From NCBI RefSeq assembly GCF_024721305.1, contig NZ_JAMXOD010000008.1:58739-122738 (forward strand): a stretch of DNA of 64,000 bases. The letters are read 5' to 3'. The position numbers and the translations under genes were made by a program. The stretch is from Aequitasia blattaphilus. GTDB lineage: Bacteria > Bacillota > Clostridia > Lachnospirales > Lachnospiraceae. Numbering within the stretch: position 1 is the first letter of the stretch; every line of letters starts with the position of its first letter. Below the pieces are notes generated by a model that was not told the DNA's origin, did no database searches, and worked only from the letters and a program-made list of their open reading frames with translations. Positions 8,649 to 17,148 of this stretch are shown piece by piece.

Positions 8649-9713
8649 TTACGAAAACTTCATAATTGGAATTTCCTTTACAATTGCATATGTAACTCCA
8701 TCAATTATCGTTTTAGGACATATCAGTTGTCCTTTTTCAAAGTAGGTTCGAGCGGCTCGCTCACATACATTATCAACTCCGGTAATCTCTTTGACAAAGG
8801 GAGAGCTTTTTGAGACATTTTGCACTTTGTCCAAAGCCTCAGACGAATACGTTTTAAAAGGAATACTATATTCCTGCGCCAAAGCAATAATCCCCTGTTC
8901 TTTTTCCTTCAAGTCAATACTGACAATTCCTTTTACTGCATCTCTTGGTATGCTGTACTGCGCCAGAACGGTTCCGAATCCATCTTCTAATACTTCCTTT
9001 GACGCTCCTTTTCGACAACCAATTCCTACCACATAGTTATCCTGCTGAGGTGTAAGATAAAGAATCTTAGGATTCATCGTTTGAGACGCTTCCATTTTCC
9101 CGACAATTATATCATAAAACACTTCGTCCGTCTCCTGTATTTTATTGCAAATTACAATTTCACTGGGTATATTTCCCTGAATCGGATACTCACAATACAT
9201 GCGAAGGCTTTTGCCCTCTAAAAGAGCTGCTGATATTTCTTTTGCAAGTTGCCGATTACTTATTTTTAATCGATTTTGGGATGCAAATACATCCACTGCA
9301 AATTTATTCTGTAAATCTGTTGCCGTTGTGATTACAACCTCCCCGCCAATGGATTTTCCAATTTCTTTTGCCAAAGCAATTCCACCACCCACATGGCCCG
9401 ATAATATCGGAATAACATATTGACCTAATTCATCCATGACAATAACAGCTGAATCCTTATACTTATCATCAACAAAAGGAGCAATTACTCTAAGAGCAAT
9501 ACCAATTGCCCCAATAAAGAGAAAGTCGGTTTCTCCCCATTCTTTTTTTATCATCTCTTTCCAACCTGGTTCAAGGGGTTTAAGATGATTGTCTTTTGCA
9601 TGTCGTTCGATTGTATAGCCTTCGCAGTTCCATTTTTGTTTTTTTAATTTCTTTTTCAGAAGAACTGTCTGCCTGGCTCCTGATTCTGTAAAACTGATAA
9701 TCTTTAGTTTCAT
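8649..9713 (-). CDS. cbiG: Cobalt-precorrin-5A hydrolase CbiG
   Basis: The 354-residue protein has the two-part CbiG layout. The N-terminal half contains FIGAIGIALRVIAPFVDDKYKD split by the motif LSGHVGGGIALAKEIG. The C-terminal half starts with VVGIGCRKGASKEVLE. CbiG opens the delta-lactone and releases acetaldehyde, a step unique to the anaerobic route. The start has GAGGGAAAAAA ahead of the ATG. A plausible promoter (TTGTTG, 17 nt, ATATAG) lies about 40 nt upstream on the minus strand, but this is a weak call. Confidence 0.93.
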   Translation of the reverse strand: MKLKIISFTESGARQTVLLKKKLKKQKWNCEGYTIERHAKDNHLKPLEPGWKEMIKKEWGETDFLFIGAIGIALRVIAPFVDDKYKDSAVIVMDELGQYVIPILSGHVGGGIALAKEIGKSIGGEVVITTATDLQNKFAVDVFASQNRLKISNRQLAKEISAALLEGKSLRMYCEYPIQGNIPSEIVICNKIQETDEVFYDIIVGKMEASQTMNPKILYLTPQQDNYVVGIGCRKGASKEVLEDGFGTVLAQYSIPRDAVKGIVSIDLKEKEQGIIALAQEYSIPFKTYSSEALDKVQNVSKSSPFVKEITGVDNVCERAARTYFEKGQLICPKTIIDGVTYAIVKEIPIMKFS

Positions 9714-9970
9714 TTTTTTCCCTCGAGACTTTTTAATCTATCTATCATTCTATATTGTTCGAAGGAATTTTCCAACAAAAAATTTTAGTTCTATACCAAA
9801 TGATTCCACTTTTTGCACTCCTCTTTTAACAAGAATGCAAAATTTGATTTTTAACAATTAACTTTTATCCCTCGTTAAATATCGCGTTAAATACCAAAAT
9901 ATACTTATTACATAGTTATTTTTTTGCTTTTAACTGTATTTTAATCAGTTATTAATAGTTAAATGTTTAA

Positions 9971-10047
9971 GCCTCTTGGAGGTACGCCCTTTTTACGGTC
10001 TGTTTAAAAAATATGACCGGTTGCATATTGTTCCGAAGTAATTAGAA
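9971..10047 (-). pseudogene. Relic of a thiH-thiE duplicate, fused and decayed
   Basis: On the minus strand this 77-nt stretch matches the last codons of thiH (NNMQPV) and then, without a gap, an internal part of thiE (FQTDCKKGVPSRG), with an in-frame TAA and several substitutions. The two parent segments lie about 400 bp apart in the intact genes at 10858-10890 and 10428-10463. They share GGTCATG at the point where the relic switches from one to the other. The rest of 9714-10264 is AT-rich and shows no further gene; 10050-10240 holds only short open frames with no ribosome site. Confidence 0.75.
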
Positions 10048-10244
10048 ATGCACAAGTATATATTTTTTTCTCTAGACGTATTCTATTTCATTAAGCTTCT
10101 TTTTATGGTCAAAAGCAAAATAATCTCTATGAACTGTAATAACCACAAATCAAAACAATTACAACCATACATCTTCAAATACTACATTCTCTGCAACACA
10201 TTTAGTTACAGTCTTCGATATAAAAAATAGGACAAGGTTCTCCG

Positions 10245-10281
10245 AACAAAAAAAGACTGCATTGTTAAAATGCAGTCCCTA
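10245..10281 (-). terminator. Rho-independent terminator of the thi operon
   Basis: On the minus strand GGACTGCATT pairs with AATGCAGTC around a short loop and is followed by seven T residues. The thiE stop codon lies inside the loop, so the gene runs into its own terminator. Confidence 0.9.
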
Positions 10282-10822
10282 CTCTCATCATCTCCGACAT
10301 CATGCAAAAACCTGTAGCTCCTGCACTTAGCACATCCTTATAATTCTCTTCCGAAATTCCTCCAATTCCATACACCGGGATTTTAACATTATCACAGATC
10401 TCCTTCAGAAATCCTATCCCTCTTGATGGTACGCCCTTTTTACAATCCGTTTGAAAAACATGACCCGCAATCAAATAGGAGGCTCCACGGCTTTGCGCTG
10501 CCAAAGCATCCTCTAAAGAATGTACCGATACTCCAAAAGACTCCGAGGTACTGGCTTCTAAACCACTAAATGGAAGGTGGACAAAAGGACTTTTCAGCTC
10601 TTTTGCCACCTCCTCCCATTTATGAATAATAAGCGGAACCTTTTGGATCTCACAAATGTTTTTTACTGCAAGGGCAAGCTCTCGGTATTCTTGCTCATCC
10701 AAATCCTTTTCCCGTAATACAATTCCTTTCGGTTGTAACTTTACAACCCGTTCTATCTGCTCAAGAAATGGTCTTTGACAAAGTTTTCGATTGGTAATCA
10801 CAAGCATTTTCTGATAATCCAT
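10265..10822 (-). CDS. thiE: Thiamine-phosphate synthase ThiE (TenI-like, short)
   Basis: The 185-residue protein shows the TIM-barrel phosphate-binding pattern of ThiE/TenI: GHVFQTDCKKGVPSRGIG, then IPVYGIGGISEENYKDVLSAGATGFCMMS. ThiE joins the thiazole and pyrimidine moieties to form thiamine phosphate. It is about 25 residues shorter than standard ThiE. It could instead be a TenI-type thiazole aromatase, because the two families are close. Its place as last gene of a complete thiCSFGH operon supports a thiamine role. The start has AGGAAGG at good spacing. Confidence 0.8.
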   Translation of the reverse strand: MDYQKMLVITNRKLCQRPFLEQIERVVKLQPKGIVLREKDLDEQEYRELALAVKNICEIQKVPLIIHKWEEVAKELKSPFVHLPFSGLEASTSESFGVSVHSLEDALAAQSRGASYLIAGHVFQTDCKKGVPSRGIGFLKEICDNVKIPVYGIGGISEENYKDVLSAGATGFCMMSEMMRVGTAF

Positions 10823-10837
10823 TAGCTTTCCTTCCTA

Positions 10838-11983
10838 TTATAAAAGAACATGGTCGTTCATGACCGGTTGCATATTGTTCTGAAGCAATTCGTGATATAC
10901 CTGGTCCACACTTCTACCGTCTGCAATTTCAAATTGCTCATCACCTTTTTCCTCTTCTGTGTTTTCACCAACCCCAGTATCCACACCAGCAGATATCTTG
11001 GTTGCACCCAGACCAACCACATGGTTTCTAAAATTTCGATTTTCTCGTGTAGATACTGTGATTCCTGCATAAGGCATAAAGATTCGGTATGCAAGTATTA
11101 CCTGCAGCAATTGCTTTTCATCGATTTCTTCATAGACTTGAAAATCCGTTCCTGATGCAGGCCGTATTCTGGGACAGGAAAAAGATATTTCGATATGAGG
11201 ATACTTTCGCTGAATGTAATAAGCATGCATACCAGTTGCAAAAGCATCCTTTCGATGATCTGAAAGACCTAATAGGGCTCCAAAGGCCACTCCCCGCATT
11301 CCTCCCATAATAGCACGTTCCTGCGCTTCCAATCGATAAGGATAAACACGCTTATGTCCTCCAAGGTGAACCTTTTCGTATTGCTCTACATTATATGTTT
11401 CTTGAAAAACCGTCACATAATCAGCGCCGCATTTCCTGAGATATGCGTATTCTTCACTATTCATAGGATAAACTTCAAGACCCACCGTTTTAAAGTACTT
11501 TGCCCCTATTTTACACGCTTCTCCCAAGTATTGAAGTGTCGATTTATTCCGGCTTTCTCCAACAAGAATCAAAATCTCTTCTAATCCAGTTTCTTTAATC
11601 GCCATCATTTCTTTTTCAATCTGGTTTGTATCCAGATGAGCACGCTGAATTTTATTACGGCAGTTAAAGCCACAGTATACACATTGATTTTCGCAATAAT
11701 TTGATATATAAATCGGTGTGAATAAATAAACAGAATTCCCGAAATGTTTCAAGGTTTCTTTTTGTCCTCTCTTTGCCATTTCCTCCAAAAACGGAATCGC
11801 TGCTGAGGATAAAAGCGCCGCAAAATCACTTGGTGATAAAATTTCTTTTGCCAAAGCATCCTGCACATCTTTGGCCGAATACTTCGTGTCCTCAAAAGAC
11901 TCATAGCATTCCATTACTCTTTCTTTAATGTTGGAATCAATTTGTTCCATATCCTTTTGATAGCTCATACAATCATGCTTCAT
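10838..11983 (-). CDS. thiH: 2-iminoacetate synthase ThiH (radical SAM)
   Basis: The 381-residue radical-SAM protein has its CxxxCxxC cluster motif in YCENQCVYCGF. LVGESRN and a C-terminal BATS-type region follow. ThiH cleaves tyrosine to dehydroglycine and p-cresol for thiazole formation and is typical of anaerobes. It follows thiG by 3 nt and precedes thiE by 15 nt. Length is normal. Confidence 0.95.
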   Translation of the reverse strand: MKHDCMSYQKDMEQIDSNIKERVMECYESFEDTKYSAKDVQDALAKEILSPSDFAALLSSAAIPFLEEMAKRGQKETLKHFGNSVYLFTPIYISNYCENQCVYCGFNCRNKIQRAHLDTNQIEKEMMAIKETGLEEILILVGESRNKSTLQYLGEACKIGAKYFKTVGLEVYPMNSEEYAYLRKCGADYVTVFQETYNVEQYEKVHLGGHKRVYPYRLEAQERAIMGGMRGVAFGALLGLSDHRKDAFATGMHAYYIQRKYPHIEISFSCPRIRPASGTDFQVYEEIDEKQLLQVILAYRIFMPYAGITVSTRENRNFRNHVVGLGATKISAGVDTGVGENTEEEKGDEQFEIADGRSVDQVYHELLQNNMQPVMNDHVLL

Positions 11984-11986
11984 TTC

Positions 11987-12772
11987 TTATTTCGCCTCCT
12001 CTAAAAAACCAGTCAACGGCGAAGATGCTTCTCCTTGCATATTTAGCACTCTGCCCGGTCCTGCCAAATAGGCTGCTCGTCCTGCCTCAACAGAGAGACG
12101 AAAAGCATGAGCCATCTCTATAATATTTCCTGCTGTTGCAATTGCTGTATTTGCCATAATTGCAGCAGCTCCCATTTCCATGGCAGCACAGGCTTCTGAT
12201 GGCTTCCCTATTCCTGCATCCACAATAATAGGAAGCTCAATTTCATCAATTAGTATTTGAATAAATTCTTTCGTACACAGTCCCTTGTTGCTTCCTATCG
12301 GGGCTCCCAAGGGCATAACACAAGCTGCACCCGCATTCCACAAATCTCTTGCCACATTCAGATCCGGATACATATAAGGCATTACAACAAAGCCCTCTTT
12401 TGCAAGTATTTCTGTTGCTTTGATTGTTTCATAATTGTCTGGAAGAAGATATTTTGAATCCCTGATTACTTCTATTTTTATGAAATTGCCGCATCCGATT
12501 TCCCTTGCCAGCCTTGCAATACGAACTGCTTCTTCGGCATTTCTGGCACCTGAGGTATTTGGAAGTAGTGTAACCCCCTTTGGAATGTGATTCAGAATAT
12601 TATCGTTCTTCTCAGTATTTGCACGGCGTAGTGCAAGTGTAATAATTTCCGCTTTCGCATGTTCAATAGCTGCTTCTATTAGGTCCATATTAAATTTACC
12701 TGAACCAAGAATGAAGCGTGACGAAAAAGTATGTCCTCCTATTACCAATGGATCTTTTGTTATTGTTTTCAT
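11987..12772 (-). CDS. thiG: Thiazole synthase ThiG
   Basis: The 261-residue protein starts [20 protein letters not shown]. It contains [28 protein letters not shown] and [15 protein letters not shown], where the lysine forms the Schiff base with deoxyxylulose phosphate. [11 protein letters not shown] near the C-terminus binds phosphate. The frame extends to 12862, but the ATG at 12772 overlaps the thiF stop as ATGA and has GGAAAGGAAG upstream, so it is the likely start. It acts with ThiS-thiocarboxylate and ThiH to build the thiazole ring. Confidence 0.96.
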   Translation of the reverse strand: MKTITKDPLVIGGHTFSSRFILGSGKFNMDLIEAAIEHAKAEIITLALRRANTEKNDNILNHIPKGVTLLPNTSGARNAEEAVRIARLAREIGCGNFIKIEVIRDSKYLLPDNYETIKATEILAKEGFVVMPYMYPDLNVARDLWNAGAACVMPLGAPIGSNKGLCTKEFIQILIDEIELPIIVDAGIGKPSEACAAMEMGAAAIMANTAIATAGNIIEMAHAFRLSVEAGRAAYLAGPGRVLNMQGEASSPLTGFLEEAK

Positions 12773-13410
12773 TTGTCTTCCTTTCCTAATAGTAAACGAA
12801 GCATCATATGGGCTTGATGTCCGGCACAGATTGCCACTCTTGTAGCAAAGAAGGAGCCACATTCTTCTACGCCATTCACTTCATCACCACAGAGATAAAG
12901 ACGCTTCAATTTTTGTGTTGTGACAATTTGATTCCCACTGGATATTCCTGCCATGCCTGACCCTGCTACAATCACGCTATCCGATCTCAAAGTAAGAAGT
13001 TCTTCAATTAACATCGCCTTTGCCTCTGCACGGTCAAAAGCTTCACAAATATGAGTCTCTTCTTTGAATACCTCTCCTATGTTTTCCCGCGTTATCTTTT
13101 GGTTTGTAGTAATGACGGCAGCATAAGGATTAATCCTCAGGATTTCTTCTTTCAATGCTTCGGTCTTGTTTTTCCCTATATCTTCCAAGCCATAATTTTG
13201 GCGGTGTATGTTGGTTCCTTCTACCTGATCAAAATCAATGAGATGAAAGGTGCCAACACCTACTCTTGCAAGAAAAATTCCGATATGAGATCCTAATCCT
13301 CCAAGACCGGCAATTGCCACTCTTGCTGTTTTGAGTTTATCCATAACCTCTTTCCCATGGCGTTCTGTCAGCATGTTATCCAGTTCTTGTTCCGTAAATA
13401 AGCTCTTCAT
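12769..13410 (-). CDS. thiF: ThiS adenylyltransferase ThiF (clostridial type)
   Basis: The 213-residue protein carries the E1-like Rossmann motif [21 protein letters not shown], the ATP-binding acidic segment [17 protein letters not shown] and a C-terminal region ending LLLGKEDK. It adenylates the C-terminal glycine of ThiS so that sulfur can be added. It is shorter than E. coli ThiF and lacks the paired zinc CXXC motifs, as in other clostridial ThiF proteins. It abuts thiS and overlaps thiG by 4 nt. Confidence 0.93.
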   Translation of the reverse strand: MKSLFTEQELDNMLTERHGKEVMDKLKTARVAIAGLGGLGSHIGIFLARVGVGTFHLIDFDQVEGTNIHRQNYGLEDIGKNKTEALKEEILRINPYAAVITTNQKITRENIGEVFKEETHICEAFDRAEAKAMLIEELLTLRSDSVIVAGSGMAGISSGNQIVTTQKLKRLYLCGDEVNGVEECGSFFATRVAICAGHQAHMMLRLLLGKEDK

Positions 13411-13620
13411 TTAGCCTCCTCCAACAAAGGTTACAACTTCATACACATCCCCATCCTGAACAATCTCAGAAGAAAATTGAGCCTTCGGAAGAATCTGTCC
13501 ATTTTTCTCCACTGCCAATTTTGTAACATCGTACTGGTTTGACAGAAGCATGTCTAAAACAGTGATGTTCCCGGAAACTATACAGTGATTTCCATTTATA
13601 GATACTGCTACTTTATTCAT
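13411..13620 (-). CDS. thiS: Sulfur carrier protein ThiS
   Basis: The 69-residue ubiquitin-like protein ends VVTFVGGG. The terminal Gly-Gly is the site of thiocarboxylate formation. A third glycine before the end is a small variation. It lies immediately before thiF with no spacer. Confidence 0.93.
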   Translation of the reverse strand: MNKVAVSINGNHCIVSGNITVLDMLLSNQYDVTKLAVEKNGQILPKAQFSSEIVQDGDVYEVVTFVGGG

Positions 13621-13629
13621 CCCGTTCTC

Positions 13630-14934
13630 CTATTCATCAAAAATACTTACAATTTCCCCATCTAATATTCGGTTCATATTTTTAACAGCACAGAAATTCC
13701 CACACATACTACAGGTATCTTCCTTCTCTGGTTGTGCCATTTCCCTATAACGACGTGCTTTATCGGAGTCAATTCCCAGTTCAAACATAGTCTCCCAGTC
13801 CAAATTTTTTCTCGCCTGGCTCATTTGAAAGTCCCATTCCTTCGCCCCTGGAATTCCTTTCCCAATATCCGCTGCATGTGCTGCAATTCTGGATGCAATA
13901 ATGCCTTCCTTTACATCTTCCAGGGTGGGCAGTCTTAAATGCTCTGCCGGAGTTACATAACACAAGAACGAAGCGCCGTGGGTTGCAGCAATTGCTCCCC
14001 CAATTGCCGCGGTGATATGATCATAACCAGGGGCAATATCTGTGACAAGTGGTCCTAACACATAAAAAGGAGCTCCTTTGCAAAGTTCTTTTTGAATACA
14101 CATATTGGCTTCAATTTGGTTAATTGGCATATGCCCAGGTCCTTCCACCATAACCTGAACATCTTTTTCCCAGGCTCTCTTTGTCAGCTCTGCCAACGTA
14201 ATTAATTCTTCCAGTTGAGAAACATCCGAAGCATCCTCCAAACAGCCCGGTCTACACGCATCACCCAGACTCATTGTAATGTCGTATTTCTGACAGATGT
14301 CCAGTATTTCGTCATAGCGCTCATAAAATGGATTTTCATTCCCTGTCATTTCCATCCATGCGAAAATAATCGAACCTCCTCTGGAAACAATATTGGTAAG
14401 CCTTTTATTTCTTTTAAAGCGATGGGCTGTCTCCTTATTGATTCCACAGTGAATCGTCATAAAGTCTACACCATCTTCCCCGTGCATTCGAACAATATCT
14501 ATCCACTCCTCCGAGGTGATTTCTTTCAGTGGCTTGTGGTAATAAACTACTGCATCATAGATTGGTACTGTCCCAATAATTGCCTCACACTCTGTCGTAA
14601 GTTTTTTGCGAAATTTACGGGTATCACCATAGGAGCTTAAATCCATAATGGATTCTGCCCCCATGGCAACCGCTTCATTTACTTTTTTCAGTTCTACATC
14701 CATATCCTTACAATCTCTGGATACCCCAAGATTTACATTGATTTTGGTACGCAGCTTATCACCAATCCCATTTGGATTAATGGATGTGTGCAGCTTATTG
14801 CAGGGAATAATTACTTGCCCCTTAGCTACCAGCTCTTGTAATTCCTTCACATCAAAATTTTCTTTTTGTGCTACAATTTTCAGTTCTTTTGTTACAATTC
14901 CCTTCCTTGCAGCATCCATTTGTGTTGTGTACAT
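13630..14934 (-). CDS. thiC: Phosphomethylpyrimidine synthase ThiC
   Basis: The 434-residue protein starts [19 protein letters not shown]. It shows [43 protein letters not shown] (read as two motifs) and the C-terminal cluster motif [11 protein letters not shown]. The last is the unusual CxxCxxxxC radical-SAM site of ThiC. It converts aminoimidazole ribotide to the pyrimidine phosphate. The frame stays open upstream through the riboswitch, but the ATG at 14934 has AAAAAGGAGGAGTT ahead and matches the family N-terminus. Confidence 0.97.
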   Translation of the reverse strand: MYTTQMDAARKGIVTKELKIVAQKENFDVKELQELVAKGQVIIPCNKLHTSINPNGIGDKLRTKINVNLGVSRDCKDMDVELKKVNEAVAMGAESIMDLSSYGDTRKFRKKLTTECEAIIGTVPIYDAVVYYHKPLKEITSEEWIDIVRMHGEDGVDFMTIHCGINKETAHRFKRNKRLTNIVSRGGSIIFAWMEMTGNENPFYERYDEILDICQKYDITMSLGDACRPGCLEDASDVSQLEELITLAELTKRAWEKDVQVMVEGPGHMPINQIEANMCIQKELCKGAPFYVLGPLVTDIAPGYDHITAAIGGAIAATHGASFLCYVTPAEHLRLPTLEDVKEGIIASRIAAHAADIGKGIPGAKEWDFQMSQARKNLDWETMFELGIDSDKARRYREMAQPEKEDTCSMCGNFCAVKNMNRILDGEIVSIFDE

Positions 14935-14989
14935 AACTCCTCCTTTTTTGATCTGCGGCACGAGAATAGAATCAGCGAAGCGTTTTTCT

Positions 14990-15028
14990 AAAAAGAAAAA
15001 AAGAGTGCTGTCCCAAATGACAGCACTC
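14990..15028 (-). terminator. Attenuator terminator of the TPP riboswitch
   Basis: A perfect 10-bp stem (GAGTGCTGTC / GACAGCACTC) with a 6-nt loop is followed on the minus strand by a T-rich run. It sits between the TPP aptamer and thiC, where a premature terminator is expected. Confidence 0.92.
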
Positions 15029-15061
15029 AAATAAAAGTGTCTATAATAGTATATAATAGAA

Positions 15062-15150
15062 ACATTTCCTACGCCGGCATTATCCGTATCAGGTTCCATG
15101 GGTCAAAATCGTTCGTATTTAATCTCAGCCGACGCGTCAGCCCCCCAGTT
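15062..15150 (-). promoter_or_regulatory. TPP riboswitch (THI element)
   Basis: On the minus strand the leader contains GGGGGGCTGACGCGTCGG and CTGAGATT, then GACCC, ACCTGATACGGATAATGCC and GGCGTAGGAAA. These are the conserved pyrimidine- and pyrophosphate-sensing parts of the thiamine pyrophosphate aptamer. With the terminator at 14990-15028 it should stop transcription of thiCSFGHE when TPP is abundant. Confidence 0.96.
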
Positions 15151-15268
15151 CAATATTTTGTTTTCATGATTTATCATAGCTATGTTAGAAAAGATTGTCA
15201 AGATATTTTTATTCTAAAAAAATAAACGTCCCTTCTTTGATTTTAAGAAGAAACGTCGATTTCAATAA

Positions 15269-15341
15269 TGAGCGTGCGGAGGTTCGAACTCCGGACAACT
15301 TGATTAAAAGTCAAGTGCTCTACCAACTGAGCTACACACCC
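15269..15341 (-). tRNA. tRNA-Lys (anticodon TTT)
   Basis: The 73-nt cloverleaf has acceptor GGGTGTG, D arm TAGCTCAGTTGGTAGAGC, anticodon loop CTTTTAA and T loop GTTCGAA. CCA is not encoded. It is last in transcription order of a six-gene tRNA run. Confidence 0.96.
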
Positions 15342-15460
15342 GTATAGTCTTTATAAGACGATAATCCGTGCGCCTAGGCTCGAAAATACCTCGCCAACGC
15401 TTGGGATCCACCTTCTCACTAAACTCACGCTCTACACGCTCGCTAAGTGTTCAGTGCGAA

Positions 15461-15532
15461 CTGGGCTAGCTGGATTCGAACCAGCGAGTGCAGGAGTCAA
15501 AGTCCTGTGCCTTACCGCTTGGCGATAGCCCA
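15461..15532 (-). tRNA. tRNA-Gln (anticodon TTG)
   Basis: The 72-nt cloverleaf has acceptor TGGGCTA paired with TAGCCCA, anticodon loop CTTTGAC and T arm GCTGGTTCGAATCCAGC. The 119-nt spacer to tRNA-Lys holds no recognisable gene. Confidence 0.96.
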
Positions 15533-15566
15533 ATAAGATAACCAACCGGTAAACCGATTGGTTAAG

Positions 15567-15641
15567 GGTGGATAGTGGGATTCGAACCCACGACATCCAG
15601 AACCACAATCTGGCGCGCTAACCAACTGCACCATACCCACC
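15567..15641 (-). tRNA. tRNA-His (anticodon GTG)
   Basis: The acceptor stem is GTGGGTA/TATCCAC with an extra 5' G opposite C73, the identity element of tRNA-His. The anticodon loop is TTGTGGT. Confidence 0.96.
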
Positions 15642-15668
15642 ATAGTATCAAATATGAAAGAATAAAAA

Positions 15669-15742
15669 CGAGCCTAGCAGGATTCGAACCTGCGACCTAC
15701 GGCTTAGAAGGCCGTTGCTCTATCCAGCTGAGCTATAGACTC
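15669..15742 (-). tRNA. tRNA-Arg (anticodon TCT)
   Basis: The 74-nt cloverleaf has acceptor GAGTCTA paired with TAGGCTC, anticodon loop CTTCTAA and T arm GCAGGTTCGAATCCTGC. Confidence 0.95.
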
Positions 15743-15783
15743 ATGTCTGCGTTACAAAAAACCCTGTATCAGGGCTTTAAGAA

Positions 15784-15854
15784 AGCGGGTGATGGGAATC
15801 GAACCCACGTATCTAGCTTGGAAGGCTAGTGTTCTACCATTGAACTACACCCGC
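15784..15854 (-). tRNA. tRNA-Gly (anticodon TCC)
   Basis: The 71-nt cloverleaf has acceptor GCGGGTG/CACCCGC, anticodon loop CTTCCAA and T arm GTGGGTTCGATTCCCAT. Confidence 0.96.
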
Positions 15855-15859
15855 AAAAA

Positions 15860-15935
<76 letters not shown>

Positions 15936-16036
15936 ATATTCAGTTTTTGTCGCTTTTCTTTTGTGTCTTCTTCGCTGCGACAAGTGTTATTATATAGCAT
16001 GCACCAAGCCATGTCAATAACATTTTTTATTTTTTT

Positions 16037-16522
16037 TTAGTTTTCTAAATATTTAATTTCAACGCTCACTTCTCCCTCCGGATTTATTGTCATAATTGCA
16101 TAACTTGGACGCCTATCTTGCTGTCTTGGATAGGCAATACTACCAGGATTTATCACCAAAATATCTTTGTCTTTTTTTATAACTGGTCGGTGTATATGAC
16201 CATACATTACAATATCTGCTCCCCGGCCTTTTGCCTCCTGTACCAAACGCTCTTCATTTCTAGACACAAAATAACTATGTCCATGGGTAATAAAAAAATG
16301 ATGTCCTTCTATAAAAAATTCTTTTTCTGCAGGGAGATGGGAGAAAAAATCATTGTTACCTCCAACAATATGCATTGGAGCTTCTACAATGGCCTCAATT
16401 TCATCTTCTCGCCCTTCTGCATCCCCTAAATGAATTACCATGTCAAATGGCTTCTCAAGAGCCACAGCATCCATTAGGCTTCCATGGGATTTATGTGTGT
16501 CACTTATAATTAATATTTTCAT
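16037..16522 (-). CDS. YfcE/MJ0936-family metallophosphodiesterase
   Basis: The 161-residue protein has the full calcineurin-type metal set: SDTHKS, HLGDAEG, VGGNND, THGHSY and YGHIHRP. Such small phosphoesterases hydrolyse phosphodiesters with two bound metals; the natural substrate is not known from sequence. Its ATG overlaps the rdgB stop by 4 nt, so the two are co-translated. The rdgB-phosphodiesterase pairing is common in Firmicutes. Confidence 0.9.
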   Translation of the reverse strand: MKILIISDTHKSHGSLMDAVALEKPFDMVIHLGDAEGREDEIEAIVEAPMHIVGGNNDFFSHLPAEKEFFIEGHHFFITHGHSYFVSRNEERLVQEAKGRGADIVMYGHIHRPVIKKDKDILVINPGSIAYPRQQDRRPSYAIMTINPEGEVSVEIKYLEN

Positions 16523-17136
16523 GCAACTTTCTCTCCAATTAGTTTTCTCATTTCTCGAAGTGCTTTCCCTCTGTGGCTAAGTTCATTCTTCTTTTCTGGC
16601 GAAAGCTGGGCACTGGTCATTTGATACTCTGGAAGATAAAATATCGGATCATATCCAAAACCATTTTCCCCTTCTATGTGGTAACCAATTTCCCCTTCCA
16701 TGGTGCCTCTTATTATTTCATGACTTCCATCTGGAAAAACGCCTGCAATCGCACATACAAACCGGGCACTTCTCTCTTCTCCCACTGCATCCTTAACACG
16801 CTCAATAAGATTTTGATTTTTGATATCATAGGACGTATCTTCTCCCATATATCTGGCAGAATAAATTCCCGGTTCTTTATTAATATAGTCAATCTCTAAC
16901 CCTGAATCATCTGCTAAAACAACCGCCTCTTCCAGACCATCCATTTGCTTTGCTAGCTTGGCAATTGCCTCTGCCTTAATGAATGCATTTTCTTCAAATG
17001 TACTTCCATCCTCTATCACATCCACCGTAATTCCTGCGTCTTTCAACGACAAAATTTCCATATTCAAATCAGAAAGAATCATACGAATCTCTTCCATTTT
17101 GTGTTCATTTCCTGTTGCAAATAATATTTTCTTCAT
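16519..17136 (-). CDS. rdgB: XTP/dITP pyrophosphatase (RdgB/HAM1)
   Basis: The 205-residue protein starts MKKILFATGNEHKMEEIRM, the nucleotide-binding SxNxxK-type motif. It contains DDSGLEID (catalytic acid), GFGYDPIFYLPE and SHRGKALREM. It removes non-canonical purine triphosphates such as XTP and dITP. The frame begins at GTG 17142, but the ATG at 17136 has AAAGGAGGGTGAAA at better spacing. It sits between an RNA methyltransferase and a phosphodiesterase in a three-gene unit. Confidence 0.95.
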   Translation of the reverse strand: MKKILFATGNEHKMEEIRMILSDLNMEILSLKDAGITVDVIEDGSTFEENAFIKAEAIAKLAKQMDGLEEAVVLADDSGLEIDYINKEPGIYSARYMGEDTSYDIKNQNLIERVKDAVGEERSARFVCAIAGVFPDGSHEIIRGTMEGEIGYHIEGENGFGYDPIFYLPEYQMTSAQLSPEKKNELSHRGKALREMRKLIGEKVA

Positions 17137-17148
17137 TTTCACCCTCCT

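Noticed and set aside
14935-15099. A 55-codon N-terminal extension of thiC
   Set aside because: It translates the TPP riboswitch and its terminator. The ATG at 14934 has a strong ribosome site and matches the family start.
15342-15460. A further tRNA or small RNA between tRNA-Lys and tRNA-Gln
   Set aside because: No cloverleaf can be drawn and no T-loop consensus is present.
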